A DNA stretch of 64,000 bases from Sulfurimonas sp. SAG-AH-194-L11 (GCF_029215995.1 NZ_JAEMVB010000002.1:1-64000); one strand, 5' to 3'. Numbered from the stretch's first letter, positions 30,811 through 40,815 are shown. The notes: generated by a model not told the origin, from the sequence alone. Made by a program: numbers and translations.

Positions 30811-31626
30811 TTAATCCATCTTCATTGATAAATCAATCCAGTTAGCTTGATGGATGAGAGAACCTGAACTGATGGCATCTACTCCACTTTTTGCATATGA
30901 TTCTATTGTTTCTAAAGAGATATTTCCACTTGCTTCGAGTAAGATATGAGGGTATTTTTCATCCCTTAACGCGACTATCTTTTTTATCTGCAAAGGTGTC
31001 ATGTTATCACACATAACTATGTCACACTCAGCCTCAAACGCCATCTGTGCTATTTCAAATGTTTCTGCTTCGACTTCTATTTTCGCAGTAAAAGGGATTT
31101 TTGTTCTTGCTTGCACTATATAGGCTTTTAAATCTTTTATAGTCTTAAGGTGTGTATCTTTGATCATAAGTGAATCATCAAGCCCCATTCTATGATTTAC
31201 AGCACCACCAGTACGAGTGGCATACTTTTCAAACACACGTAAAAGTGGTCTCGTTTTTCTTGTATCTAGTAGTTTTACACCATATGGTTCTATCAATTTA
31301 ACGTACCTATTAGTTAGTGTTGCTATTGAACTTGCATGCAGTAACATATCTAAAATAGTACGCTCACAACGGAGCAGTGTATGAGAATCAGCGTTTAAAG
31401 TTGCGAGTAAATCACCTGTAACAAAGCACTCACCATCATTTTTAAGCCAAGAAATCTCTATCTGCTCCATATCGGCTAAAACATCTATATACTTCACACC
31501 TGCAACTACACCATCACTTTTAGCTATGATTTTTGCAGATGCAGGTGTAGCGGCTTCTACTAAAGCATATAAATCTCCACGACCGACATCTTCAGCGAGT
31601 GCTTCACGAACAAATGCAGCTATCAT
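30811..31626 (-). CDS. nadC: quinolinate phosphoribosyltransferase
   Basis: NadC makes nicotinate mononucleotide from quinolinate. The motifs LLDTRKTRPLLR, GGAVNHRMGLDDSLMIKDTH and the ILLEASGNI segment are present. I place the start at 31626 (MIAAFVREALAEDVG), which overlaps the nadA stop as ATGA and gives 271 residues. The frame is open 12 codons further, but those lie inside nadA. Confidence 0.95.
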   Translation of the reverse strand: MIAAFVREALAEDVGRGDLYALVEAATPASAKIIAKSDGVVAGVKYIDVLADMEQIEISWLKNDGECFVTGDLLATLNADSHTLLRCERTILDMLLHASSIATLTNRYVKLIEPYGVKLLDTRKTRPLLRVFEKYATRTGGAVNHRMGLDDSLMIKDTHLKTIKDLKAYIVQARTKIPFTAKIEVEAETFEIAQMAFEAECDIVMCDNMTPLQIKKIVALRDEKYPHILLEASGNISLETIESYAKSGVDAISSGSLIHQANWIDLSMKMD

Positions 31627-32621
31627 AATGCTAGCATTCTCTCTAGTGCTATTTTCGCCCATTTCTGAGTTTTCTCTTCTACTTCTATCTCATTTATCGG
31701 CTCACCATCTTCTATAGCTTTAAGTGTTAGATAAACATCTTCTAAAGTAGTCTCATTCATCGTAGGACACTCTGGTTTTGTTGAGCTGAGAACATACGTA
31801 TTTTTTTGACGCAGACGGTTTACAAGGTTAAACTCTGTTCCAACGGCTACTTTTTGCTCCTCTGGTAAATCTGCAATATACTTGATTAACTGAGAGGTCG
31901 AACCGACAAAATCACTTGCATCGCAAATACTAGGATCACACTCAGGGTGTGTCGCTATCAAAATACCTGGGAATTTTTTTCTATAAAACGCGATGTCATC
32001 AACTGTAAAGAGCTGATGCACCGAACAAAAGCCATCGTAACATAAAATGTCACACTCTTTTGGGTCACCCTCTTGCCCTATTATCATAGACTTTAGACCC
32101 ATTTGGTTTGCTATGTTTTGACCTAAACATCTGTCTGGAACAAAAAGGATTTTTTTACCCTCTTCAAGAGCTTTAGTTATGATAACCTTGGCGTTTGAAG
32201 ATGTACAGACCATACCACCCATCTCACCAACCTTAGCTTTTACATCTGCGTTTGAGTTGATGTATGTTATAGGTAAGATATCTTCACTTTTAATACCATT
32301 ATCATTTAAAAACTTCACACTATCATCAAAGTAGAGTGAGTCTATCATACGAGCCATCGCACAACATGCGATTTTTGGCATTACTACTCTTTTTTCTGGG
32401 CTAAGTACTTTTACACTTTGACCCATAAAACCAACACCACAAAAGAGTACAAATTCACTCTTGTCGGCTTGCGTTCTCATAGCTAATTCTAGTGAATCAC
32501 CTGTAATATCAGCAACCTCAAAAACTTCATCACGTTGATAGAAGTGAGCAACAACTGTTACATCTAACTTCTTTTTTAACTCATCTATTTTTATTTTTAA
32601 TTCTTCATTTGTAAATTGCAA
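31623..32621 (-). CDS. nadA: quinolinate synthase NadA
   Basis: NadA condenses iminoaspartate with dihydroxyacetone phosphate using a [4Fe-4S] cluster. The three cluster cysteines fit LFCGVGFMG, GMVCTSSNA and KPECPTMNE, and the THPECDPSICD segment is typical. The 332 residues match the family. It is first in a nadA-nadC pair and divergent from plsY. The aspartate oxidase nadB is not in the window. Confidence 0.96.
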   Translation of the reverse strand: MQFTNEELKIKIDELKKKLDVTVVAHFYQRDEVFEVADITGDSLELAMRTQADKSEFVLFCGVGFMGQSVKVLSPEKRVVMPKIACCAMARMIDSLYFDDSVKFLNDNGIKSEDILPITYINSNADVKAKVGEMGGMVCTSSNAKVIITKALEEGKKILFVPDRCLGQNIANQMGLKSMIIGQEGDPKECDILCYDGFCSVHQLFTVDDIAFYRKKFPGILIATHPECDPSICDASDFVGSTSQLIKYIADLPEEQKVAVGTEFNLVNRLRQKNTYVLSSTKPECPTMNETTLEDVYLTLKAIEDGEPINEIEVEEKTQKWAKIALERMLAL

Positions 32622-32705
32622 AAAATATCCTAATAGTTATAATTGATGTAATTATATCGAAATAATTTAGCTTCATATTAATATTATAAGAGTAGAATGT
32701 CATCA

Positions 32706-32711
32706 TATAAT
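32706..32711 (+). promoter_or_regulatory. -10 box before plsY
   Basis: TATAAT lies 17 bases before the plsY ATG, which leaves a very short untranslated leader if transcription begins about 7 bases downstream. No good -35 is evident. Confidence 0.35.
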
Positions 32712-32727
32712 TTAATTAAGGTTAAGA

Positions 32728-33342
32728 ATGGATTTTTTATTTAATACAAATGTACAGTTTTTTATAGCAGCATATTTAGTGGGTGGAATCCCCTTTGGCT
32801 TACTTTTAGCAAAACAGTTTGCTGGTGTAGATATTAAAGCAAGTGGTAGTGGTAGTATAGGAGCAACAAATGTTCTTAGAGTTGTAAAGGAGAAGAATCC
32901 TTCTCTCGCTAAAAAGCTCGGTATCGCGACACTAGCACTTGATGCACTAAAAGGTGTAGCAGTTATAACTGTAGCTTACATTATGGGTATGAGCGAGTCT
33001 ACACTATGGGCTATTGCTGTTTTAGCAGTCGTTGGTCACTGTTTTTCTCCTTATCTTGGACTTGAGGGTGGAAAAGGAATCGCTACAGGTATGGGTGTGA
33101 TGATGTTTATGCTCCCACAAGAGACACTTCTTGCTTTAGTAGTTTGGGGAGTTTTAGCAAAAACAGTTAAAATTTCTTCAGTATCTTCACTTACAGGTGT
33201 TGCAGTTCTTTTAATCTCAAGCTTTTTTATACATCCCCAAATGGCCCATGCTCCTGTCGTTTTTATAGTATTTATACTTTACTATAAACATATTCCAAAT
33301 ATCATTCGTCTTTTTAGTGGTCAAGAAAAAGCCGTAGTCTAA
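32728..33342 (+). CDS. plsY: acyl-phosphate:glycerol-3-phosphate acyltransferase PlsY
   Basis: PlsY acylates glycerol-3-phosphate from acyl-phosphate at the start of phospholipid synthesis. The 204-residue membrane protein has five to six hydrophobic segments and the family loops GSGSIGATNVLR and LEGGKGIATGMG. It shares its last base with the start of folB, which makes the pair translationally coupled. Confidence 0.95.
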   Translation: MDFLFNTNVQFFIAAYLVGGIPFGLLLAKQFAGVDIKASGSGSIGATNVLRVVKEKNPSLAKKLGIATLALDALKGVAVITVAYIMGMSESTLWAIAVLAVVGHCFSPYLGLEGGKGIATGMGVMMFMLPQETLLALVVWGVLAKTVKISSVSSLTGVAVLLISSFFIHPQMAHAPVVFIVFILYYKHIPNIIRLFSGQEKAVV

Positions 33343-33671
33343 TGAAGGTCTATATTGAAGATTTAAAATTTCTAACTATTATTGGAATTTTAGACTTTGA
33401 GAGAACTACACCCCAAGAAATTATAGTTAAGCTCTCTTTAGAGTATCATTATGAAGAGCAATTTATCAATTATGCTGATGTCAGTCAGCACATTAAAGAG
33501 ACTCTTCAAACACAACAATTTTTACTTATTGAAGATGCTCTCCTTTTTTTACAAGATTCTCTCAAAAAAGAATTTAGTACAATAACTACTCTTGAACTAA
33601 AAATCACAAAACCATCGATTATGCCCGACTGCATGGTTAGTGTTGGTATCTTTAAAGATTTCAATTCTTAA
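33342..33671 (+). CDS. folB: dihydroneopterin aldolase-like protein
   Basis: FolB cleaves dihydroneopterin in folate synthesis, upstream of the FolK at 9226. The 109 residues have the family start VYIEDLKFLTIIGILDFER, an internal LIEDALLFL segment with the conserved Glu, and ITKPSIMPDC near the end, where the usual catalytic Lys lies. The same plsY-folB order is known in Helicobacter. Confidence 0.88.
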   Translation: MKVYIEDLKFLTIIGILDFERTTPQEIIVKLSLEYHYEEQFINYADVSQHIKETLQTQQFLLIEDALLFLQDSLKKEFSTITTLELKITKPSIMPDCMVSVGIFKDFNS

Positions 33672-33710
33672 TCCAAACTTCATTTTTTTTTAAAGAAAAT
33701 TGAAAAAAAC

Positions 33711-33739
33711 TTTAAGGTAAGCTAAAAGTACGCTATAAT
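33711..33739 (+). promoter_or_regulatory. cosR promoter
   Basis: A TATAAT at 33734-33739 lies 33 bases before the cosR ATG, with TTTAAG as a weak -35 at 33711-33716 (17-base spacer). The start codon is preceded by AGGAAA. Confidence 0.5.
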
Positions 33740-33772
33740 TTCGCCAAAATATTCACATACAGGAAATTATTA

Positions 33773-34447
33773 ATGCGCATTCTTATCATTGAAGATGAAG
33801 TTACATTAAACAAAATGCTCGCAGAGGGACTAAAAGAATTTGGTTACCAAAGTGATGTTGTTGAAACACTTAAAGATGGCGAGTACTATCTTGATATTCG
33901 TAACTACGATTTAGTTCTTATGGACTGGATGTTACCTGATGGTAATTCAGTAGATATTATTGGTGATATCAAATCAAACACTCCTAAAACAGCAGTTGTT
34001 GTTATCTCTGCTAGAGATGATAATGAAAGTGAAATCGAAGCACTTCGTGCTGGTGCAGATGACTATATCAGAAAACCTTTTGATTTTGATGTTCTTATCG
34101 CTCGTATTGAAGCTAGACTTCGTTTTGGTGGATCTAATATTATCGAGATAGAAGATTTAACTATCAACCCTGAAGAAGAAAAAATCACTTATAAAGAGCA
34201 AGAGATAGAACTTAAAGGTAAACCTTTTGAAGTACTTACTCACCTTGCTCGCCACCGTGACCAAATCGTTTCTAAAGAACAACTTCTTGATGCTATTTGG
34301 GAAGAACCAGAACTTGTTACTCCAAATGTAATCGAAGTTGCAATTAATCAAATTAGACAAAAAATGGATAAACCATTACAAATCACAACTATCGAGACTG
34401 TACGTCGTCGTGGTTATAGATTTTGTTTTCCTAAAGAGCTTAACTAA
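33773..34447 (+). CDS. cosR: OmpR-family regulator of the CosR/HsrA type
   Basis: The C-terminal half is nearly the signature sequence of Campylobacter CosR and Helicobacter HsrA, with KGKPFEVLTHLARHRDQIVS, LLDAIWEEPELVTPN and ETVRRRGYRF. Those proteins are essential regulators of oxidative stress and core metabolism. Here the receiver is intact: acidic residues at 7-9, phospho-acceptor Asp51, Ser79 and Lys101. A histidine kinase gene follows 61 bases downstream on the same strand. Phosphorylation is thus possible, unlike in HsrA. Confidence 0.93.
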   Translation: MRILIIEDEVTLNKMLAEGLKEFGYQSDVVETLKDGEYYLDIRNYDLVLMDWMLPDGNSVDIIGDIKSNTPKTAVVVISARDDNESEIEALRAGADDYIRKPFDFDVLIARIEARLRFGGSNIIEIEDLTINPEEEKITYKEQEIELKGKPFEVLTHLARHRDQIVSKEQLLDAIWEEPELVTPNVIEVAINQIRQKMDKPLQITTIETVRRRGYRFCFPKELN

Positions 34448-34508
34448 TCCTTCTCTTTTAAAACTTTAATGATATAATCTCAAATCTATAATATTTGAGG
34501 TTGTACTC

Positions 34509-35810
34509 ATGTTCTCTAAACGCAGTATCCGTAAAGATTTTTTAATTCAAATCATCATATCTACCATAGCTCTTATTTTTGCATTCTCATCAATTTTATA
34601 CTTTTTTATTGAAAAATCGATTTATGATGAAAAACATGAAGAACTCCTTATATTCGCACAAAATATATCCAATTCGCAATCCCTTTACAATGAAGATGAA
34701 GCTTATAATGAAAACTTTTTTTCTCTTAATATTGAAATAATTCATCTCAAAGGTGAAGAAGTTGATATATCGCAATATGAAAAGACACAAAGAGAACATA
34801 CATACCTAACACTGATTTACCCTTTTAATCTCAAAGAGAATGCCTACCTTAAAATCACAAAAGATATCTCAACAACAAAACATCTTCTCAATAGAATACT
34901 CAAGTACATATTTTTCATTAATATAGTCGGCTTTTTACTTGTAGTTATCTATGCTATCACTTTATCAAAAATGCTTGTAAGGCCAATACAACAATTGAGT
35001 GCTAAGCTCTCTAACATGAATGAGCATCTCATGCAGCCTATTGATACAAATACTCTTCCTAAAGAGTTTGAGCCCTTAGGAGAGATGCTAAACCACCTAA
35101 TAGCAAGAATACAAAACTTTATTAAGTACCAAAAAGAACTTTTTATTGGTACTGCACATGAGCTTAAAACACCATTAGCAGTTATAAAATTAAAAAATCA
35201 GGTCACACTCATAAAAGAGCGTTCTGCATCAGAATATATAGAAGCATTAAAACGTACCAATACTACTATTGATGAGATGAATATCATTGTTTCAAATATT
35301 CTAAATATAGGAAGACAAGAGGGTGCACAGCTTGAAAAACCTAAGCATGTAGATATTATTGCTATCTTAAAACAAAAAGCTGATGACTTCAAACTCCTTG
35401 CTGCAAATGAGGGAAAAGAGCTAGAGATGAGTTTTGAGCCAAATGCTTTTATGGCTATGTTACAAGTGAGCCTTTTAAATCAAATCATACAAAATTTTCT
35501 GCAAAATGCTCTGAAATTTACACCAAAAGAGAAAAAAGTTATTCTCAGAAGCTCTCAAGATGATTATGGTTTACTTATTGAAGTCATTGATGAGGGCTGT
35601 GGTATTGATGATAGTGTTGATTTATTTGCTCCTTTTGTGAGACAAGGCAATAGACCAGGCGTAGGACTGGGTCTTTTTCTCGCACAAAGTGCAGCTGATG
35701 CTTTAGGTGCAAAAATAAAAATAAGAAATAGAGAAGATGGAATTGACGGAACTATTGCCTCTTTACAGCTCAATTCTAAGTTGTCTTGCATAATTCCACG
35801 ATATAACTAA
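34509..35810 (+). CDS. sensor histidine kinase next to cosR
   Basis: The 433-residue kinase has membrane segments at about 11-33 and 131-152 around a small periplasmic domain of about 95 residues, then a HAMP-like linker, the H-box GTAHELKTPLAV with His217, and an ATPase domain with NALKFTP, DEGCGI and GVGLGLFLA. It is of the EnvZ/ArsS-like class. Position makes it the probable partner of CosR. The gap of 61 bases has no clear terminator, so the two genes are likely co-transcribed. Confidence 0.9.
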   Translation: MFSKRSIRKDFLIQIIISTIALIFAFSSILYFFIEKSIYDEKHEELLIFAQNISNSQSLYNEDEAYNENFFSLNIEIIHLKGEEVDISQYEKTQREHTYLTLIYPFNLKENAYLKITKDISTTKHLLNRILKYIFFINIVGFLLVVIYAITLSKMLVRPIQQLSAKLSNMNEHLMQPIDTNTLPKEFEPLGEMLNHLIARIQNFIKYQKELFIGTAHELKTPLAVIKLKNQVTLIKERSASEYIEALKRTNTTIDEMNIIVSNILNIGRQEGAQLEKPKHVDIIAILKQKADDFKLLAANEGKELEMSFEPNAFMAMLQVSLLNQIIQNFLQNALKFTPKEKKVILRSSQDDYGLLIEVIDEGCGIDDSVDLFAPFVRQGNRPGVGLGLFLAQSAADALGAKIKIRNREDGIDGTIASLQLNSKLSCIIPRYN

Positions 35811-35889
35811 AGTATTTAAATCTTACTGAAGCTTTATTTAGTTATAAATCGGCATAGAAATAAATAAGTATAAAATATAAGGTTTTCCA

Positions 35890-36141
35890 ATGGCTCTATT
35901 AATTAATGACGAATGTATAGCATGTGATGCTTGTCGAGAAGAATGTCCTACTATGGCTATCGAAGAGGGCGACCCAATTTACTATGTTGACCCAGACCGT
36001 TGTACAGAATGTGTTGGTGTATATGATGAACCAGCATGTATCTCTGTATGCCCAGTTGATTGTTTTGTACCAGATAAAGATAATGTAGAGTCTATAGCAG
36101 AACTTCTTTTTAAAGCAAAACATTTAGACTTAGAAGAGTAA
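35890..36141 (+). CDS. YfhL-type 2[4Fe-4S] ferredoxin
   Basis: The 83-residue ferredoxin has two cluster motifs: CIACDACREECP at 10-21, and CTECVG followed eight residues later by CISVCPVDC. The longer spacing in the second motif is typical of the YfhL/Alvin-type ferredoxins. Its electron partner is unknown. It is 4 bases from the ppx/gppA gene, the same order as in Helicobacter. Confidence 0.93.
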   Translation: MALLINDECIACDACREECPTMAIEEGDPIYYVDPDRCTECVGVYDEPACISVCPVDCFVPDKDNVESIAELLFKAKHLDLEE

Positions 36142-36145
36142 AACT

Positions 36146-37618
36146 TTGGCAAAGAGAGTTGGCGTTATCGACATAGGTTCTAATTCTATTAGAATAGCTG
36201 TTTATGAAAGAACCTCTCGATATGCTTTTCATCTCTTACATGAAGAAAAAAGTAAGGTTCGCATATCTGAAAATGCCTACAAGTTTGATGGGGAGCTTCA
36301 AAAAGTTCCTATGCAACGTACTTTTGATGCCTTGCATGACTTTATAAAAATAACCCAATCTTTTAAAACAAGAAAACTCCTCTGTGTTGCCACTTCAGCC
36401 CTACGCGATGCTCCAAACTCTAAAGATTTTCTTAAAAAAGTAAAAGAAAAACTTGGTCTAAATATTAAAATTATTAGTGGAGAAAAAGAGGCTTACTATG
36501 GTGCTCTTGCTTGTGCTGCCCTCCTTCCGAAACAGACAGATGCTCTAAGTATTGACATTGGTGGGGGCTCAACAGAATTTAGCACAATTAATGATGATAG
36601 TGTTACAGATACTCTATCATTGGATTTAGGTACTATACGTCTTAAAGAGCTTTATTTTGATGCTGAGGACATAGATGGAGCTATCAAGTATATAGATAAA
36701 GAGCTCCAAAAGCTTCATAGTATTAATTATAAAACTCTCATCGGTATTGGTGGAACTTTTCGAGCACTCTCTAGTGCTATAATGAAAGAAGAGTGTTATC
36801 AACTCTCTAAGATACATGCATATACTTACTCTTATAATACACTCAGTTCATTTACAGATAAAATACTCAATGCTACAACAGACTCTGATCTTCAAAAACT
36901 TCATATAAAACCCAATCGTTATGATGTAATAAAACCTGGAACACTGATACTCCAAAGACTACTCAAAAAGATAGCCTTTAAAAATGTAGTTACTAGTGGC
37001 GTTGGAGTAAGAGAGGGTCTCTTTTTAGCAGACTTACTTCGAAACTCTCAACATAAGTTTCCACATAACTATAACACCTGTGTAAAGTACCTTTTAGATA
37101 CTCAAGTCAGTGAGACAACTTTTTCAACACAAGTGAACCTTGTAAGTAAAAAACTTTTTGATTTAACAGCCCAATATTTTGGTATAGATAAAAAATACAG
37201 ATATGAGTTAGGACTTGGAGCGAAGTTATACCCAGCAGGTAGTAAAACACATTTTTACTCTCAAAATAAGCATGCTTACTATCTTATACAAAATGCTTTA
37301 GAGTATGGTTTTACACATGAAAGCAACACTCTCATTGCAACACTCTGCAAGTATGCTAATAGTAAGCTTCCAACGAAAAGTCATCTTCAAAAGTATAGTG
37401 ATTTACTACCTCATGAAGAGACTACTAAAACCTTAAGTTATATACTTTCACTGAGTTTAGTTTTACTAAGTCATAGGCCTAAAAATATCGACTTCACTTT
37501 AAGTTTTAAGGATAAGACCCTAGAAATATCAAGTAAAAAGAACCTTTACCTTGTTCAAGAGAATCTAAAGAAATTAGAATCCTTAGAGAAGAGCTTTAAG
37601 ATTATTTTCAACTCTTAA
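36146..37618 (+). CDS. ppx: Ppx/GppA exopolyphosphatase/guanosine pentaphosphatase
   Basis: The N-terminal domain has the sugar-kinase-type motifs IDIGSNSIRIAVYE and SIDIGGGSTEF, and ATSALRDAPN between them. The C-terminal half is an HD-like all-helical domain with weak conservation. The enzyme degrades polyphosphate and/or pppGpp; which one cannot be told. A TTG start at 36146 fits the distance from the ferredoxin stop. The 3' end overlaps bamA on the other strand by 4 bases. Confidence 0.9.
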   Translation: MAKRVGVIDIGSNSIRIAVYERTSRYAFHLLHEEKSKVRISENAYKFDGELQKVPMQRTFDALHDFIKITQSFKTRKLLCVATSALRDAPNSKDFLKKVKEKLGLNIKIISGEKEAYYGALACAALLPKQTDALSIDIGGGSTEFSTINDDSVTDTLSLDLGTIRLKELYFDAEDIDGAIKYIDKELQKLHSINYKTLIGIGGTFRALSSAIMKEECYQLSKIHAYTYSYNTLSSFTDKILNATTDSDLQKLHIKPNRYDVIKPGTLILQRLLKKIAFKNVVTSGVGVREGLFLADLLRNSQHKFPHNYNTCVKYLLDTQVSETTFSTQVNLVSKKLFDLTAQYFGIDKKYRYELGLGAKLYPAGSKTHFYSQNKHAYYLIQNALEYGFTHESNTLIATLCKYANSKLPTKSHLQKYSDLLPHEETTKTLSYILSLSLVLLSHRPKNIDFTLSFKDKTLEISSKKNLYLVQENLKKLESLEKSFKIIFNS

Positions 37619-39876
37619 AATCTCTGTCCCATTGTAAACTCAAAGCTATTTACTATATCCTTTTGTCCAGCTATGTTACCATCATCTACATTTAATGGTG
37701 AAGAGAACATAAGTTGAATTGGCCCAACAGGTGAGAACCACTCTAGCCCTGCACCATAACCACCACGTGAGATATCAGTAATAGAGTCATCTCCAATAAA
37801 TCCCCAGTCTGCAAAAACAACAATACGCATCTTTGCTTTAGGAATCAAAGGCATACTTAGCTCTAGAGAATTTGAAAATGTTTTTTCACCACCAACTCGT
37901 CTTATAGCACCATTATCATCTGTAATAACTGGAGACAAAGAGAAAGCCTGATACCCTCTCACACTACCAATTCCACCCATATAAAATCTCTCAGCTAAAG
38001 GAATATAACCATTGTCAATTAGAATATTCATTCTTGCCTTATATCGAAATATAGCATCAAAACCTATATACTCTTCTAATCCTATATACTTACCAAAGTT
38101 ACTTCTTGATTTCATATAGTCAGCCTGTGCACCAAGCCCTGTTTTTTCAAAACTTTGTGAGATATTAAATCCATGACGAGGGAGATAAAAGTCATCTGTA
38201 TTATCCCATTTCACACTAACCGTAATACCACTTTTTGTAAAATCTTCAAAGAAAAAAGTATCAATTACAGTAGTATTTTGATCTAGAACATTATTAAACT
38301 TATAAGAGTTACTTGAAAATCCATAACCGATATAACCTGTAATATAACGAGAAAACCTATGTCCTGTACCGATACTAATACCATCTGAGAACACTGAGTA
38401 GTCATTATAATCAAATGAAGATGTATATATTGAAAAGTTTCCACTAAAGTCACTATCATTGAGTCTATTGTTTGAGACATTAAATGAGTAAGACTCTGTT
38501 GTTTGAGACTTTTCAGCTTTTACACCCATGTTAATTCCAGAGCCCCAAATATTTCTATCATTAATTCCTATACTAATTAAAAGACCACCAAAAGAGCCAT
38601 ATCCACCACCTAGTTGTACATTACCAGTTGGTGTTTCTTTGAGTTTGACTACAAGATCCATAGTCTGATTGTCTACACGTTTTTCTTCTATGGTAGTACC
38701 TTCAAAGTAACCTAAACGCCCCAAAGAGTTACGAGAATCTTTTAAATCTGTCAAAGAGTACATATCACCCGGTCCAAGATAGAGTTCACGTCTGATGATC
38801 CTATCTAGGGTTCTTGTATTACCAGAGATAACTACATTTCTTATTTTGACCCTATTTCCCGGTGTTATTTTAAAAATAACTTCTACTGTGTTCTTCTCTG
38901 GGTCTTTTTTTAAATCAGGTACAACTTGAACAAAAGCATAACTTTTATCTGCTACAAGTGTTTTAATTTTTTCAGCATCTTCACGAAAATCTTTAATATT
39001 AAATACTTCACCCTCTTTAAGTGAAATAATACTTCTTAGCAACTCTTCATCGACAACTTCTTTAGCTTGAGCAAGTGTTACTTTTTTTATCGTATAAACA
39101 TCACCTTCTTTAATTTGATAACTCATATTTGCTGTATAGTGGTTAAAATTTACACGAACAAAAGGTTCATCTACTTTTGCATCTAAGTAGCCATTTTGCA
39201 TATATAAGTCACGTATTCGTAAATTATCATATGCTAAATCAGCTACCTTCATTTTTCCGTCATTTTGACCCCAAAACCATCCCATAAAGTCATGCTCTTT
39301 ATTTGCGATAACTGCATCGAAATCATCAGGATCTAAACCATTAACACCACTGTAGATTAAAGTGTCAATTATGATTTCTTCACCCTCACTCACTATAAAA
39401 GTAACTTTAATACTTCCATTTTCTAAGTACTCTTTTTTAATCTCTACAACGGAATCAAGTTTTCCCTCTTGAGAAATTGCTTCAATTATGCGCTTCTTAG
39501 CAGCTTGAAGGATTTTTTCATTATAAAGAGTACCTTTTTTAATCTGAATAACAGCATCTTGAATCTCTTCATCATTCTCTTTCCAGCCCTTAAGTTCAAT
39601 CTTAGAAATAATTGCTTTTTCTTTAAAAAAGAATGTTAAATCTCCATTATCAAACTCAGCCCAGATGTCATTAAAGTAACCCTGTTCAAAGTACTTTTTA
39701 ATAGCATCATCTACCATTTTAACATCTACATCATCCCCTTTTTCAAATGGGAGCATACGAAGAGCAACTGGTTTAGATATATGAACCATTCCTTCAAATT
39801 TAATAGAATTGAGTGTTTGAGCAGAGAGGTTAAACGTAAAAAGTAATATAAGGAGAGGTAAAAATATCTTCATCAA
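37615..39876 (-). CDS. bamA: outer membrane assembly factor BamA
   Basis: BamA inserts beta-barrel proteins in the outer membrane. A signal peptide ends near residue 19 (NLSAQT). Five POTRA repeats fill about 20-420, and the barrel has the family motif MGGIGSVRGYQAF and ends in aromatic GQRF. Its 753 residues are normal for the phylum. It is divergent from tyrA, its usual neighbour in Campylobacter. Confidence 0.96.
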   Translation of the reverse strand: MMKIFLPLLILLFTFNLSAQTLNSIKFEGMVHISKPVALRMLPFEKGDDVDVKMVDDAIKKYFEQGYFNDIWAEFDNGDLTFFFKEKAIISKIELKGWKENDEEIQDAVIQIKKGTLYNEKILQAAKKRIIEAISQEGKLDSVVEIKKEYLENGSIKVTFIVSEGEEIIIDTLIYSGVNGLDPDDFDAVIANKEHDFMGWFWGQNDGKMKVADLAYDNLRIRDLYMQNGYLDAKVDEPFVRVNFNHYTANMSYQIKEGDVYTIKKVTLAQAKEVVDEELLRSIISLKEGEVFNIKDFREDAEKIKTLVADKSYAFVQVVPDLKKDPEKNTVEVIFKITPGNRVKIRNVVISGNTRTLDRIIRRELYLGPGDMYSLTDLKDSRNSLGRLGYFEGTTIEEKRVDNQTMDLVVKLKETPTGNVQLGGGYGSFGGLLISIGINDRNIWGSGINMGVKAEKSQTTESYSFNVSNNRLNDSDFSGNFSIYTSSFDYNDYSVFSDGISIGTGHRFSRYITGYIGYGFSSNSYKFNNVLDQNTTVIDTFFFEDFTKSGITVSVKWDNTDDFYLPRHGFNISQSFEKTGLGAQADYMKSRSNFGKYIGLEEYIGFDAIFRYKARMNILIDNGYIPLAERFYMGGIGSVRGYQAFSLSPVITDDNGAIRRVGGEKTFSNSLELSMPLIPKAKMRIVVFADWGFIGDDSITDISRGGYGAGLEWFSPVGPIQLMFSSPLNVDDGNIAGQKDIVNSFEFTMGQRF

Positions 39877-39927
39877 AGTTCCATAGTTAAAATTAATAGT
39901 GATTTTACCCTTAATGTGATTAATAGA

Positions 39928-39957
39928 TTGTTAACTTTAAATTAAAATGTGTATAAT
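39928..39957 (+). promoter_or_regulatory. tyrA promoter
   Basis: TTGTTA at 39928-39933 and TATAAT at 39952-39957 are separated by 18 bases and lie about 28 bases before the ATG at 39985. A GTG at 39949 that would extend the ORF sits within this promoter and is not a credible start. Confidence 0.6.
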
Positions 39958-39984
39958 TGGACAAATAAATATAAAAGATATAAA

Positions 39985-40815
39985 ATGAAAATAGCAATAA
40001 TTGGACTTGGTCTTATGGGTGGATCCCTTGCCATGAGCCTTCAAAAAGAAAAATATGTTACACAAATTGTAGGGTATGATCATAACGAAATACATACTAA
40101 ACAGGCTATAGAGTTAGGTCTAGTTAACAGCATTGCAAGTTTCTCTGAGGTAAAAAAATGTGATGTTATTTTCTTAGCTATTCCAGTTGATGGCTTAATA
40201 GCAACTTTGCACAACTTAACTGATATAAGTAAAAATACTACTATCATTGACCTTGGGAGTACTAAAGAAAAAATCGTACAGAGTGTTCCATCTAAGATTC
40301 GTAAAAACTTTGTTGCAGCACACCCAATGACAGGTACTGAAAACTTTGGTCCTCTTGCAGCAGTTAAAGGTCTTTATGAAGATAAGGTTGTAGTCTTATG
40401 TAATTTAGAAGATAGTGGAAAACATCAAGCAGACACAGCCAAAATGATCTTCTCATCTTTAAATATGAGACTCACTTTTATGCGAGCTGATGAGCATGAC
40501 CGACATGCTGCATTTATCTCTCATATGCCCCATGCTGTCTCATATGCTATAGCCAACACTGTTATGAGACAAGAGAACAAACATAATATATTGGCTCTCG
40601 CTGCTGGTGGATATCGTTCTATGAGTCGCTTAGCGAAAAGTTCACCTTATATGTGGGAGGACATCTTTCGACAAAATAAAACGAACCTTTTAGAGTCTAT
40701 CACTATCTTTGAGGATGAGTTAGCACACCTAAAGAGTGCTATAGAAAATGATGACTGGGAGAGAGTACATCAAGAGATGCTTGATGCAAATAAGTTACAC
40801 GATATTTTAGACTAA
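39985..40815 (+). CDS. tyrA: prephenate dehydrogenase
   Basis: TyrA oxidatively decarboxylates prephenate to hydroxyphenylpyruvate in tyrosine synthesis. The NAD-binding loop GLGLMGGSL lies at the N-terminus of the 276-residue product, and HPMTGTENFG and HDRHAAFISHMPHA carry the catalytic histidines. No chorismate mutase or ACT domain is fused. The 3' end overlaps batD on the minus strand by 4 bases. Confidence 0.95.
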   Translation: MKIAIIGLGLMGGSLAMSLQKEKYVTQIVGYDHNEIHTKQAIELGLVNSIASFSEVKKCDVIFLAIPVDGLIATLHNLTDISKNTTIIDLGSTKEKIVQSVPSKIRKNFVAAHPMTGTENFGPLAAVKGLYEDKVVVLCNLEDSGKHQADTAKMIFSSLNMRLTFMRADEHDRHAAFISHMPHAVSYAIANTVMRQENKHNILALAAGGYRSMSRLAKSSPYMWEDIFRQNKTNLLESITIFEDELAHLKSAIENDDWERVHQEMLDANKLHDILD

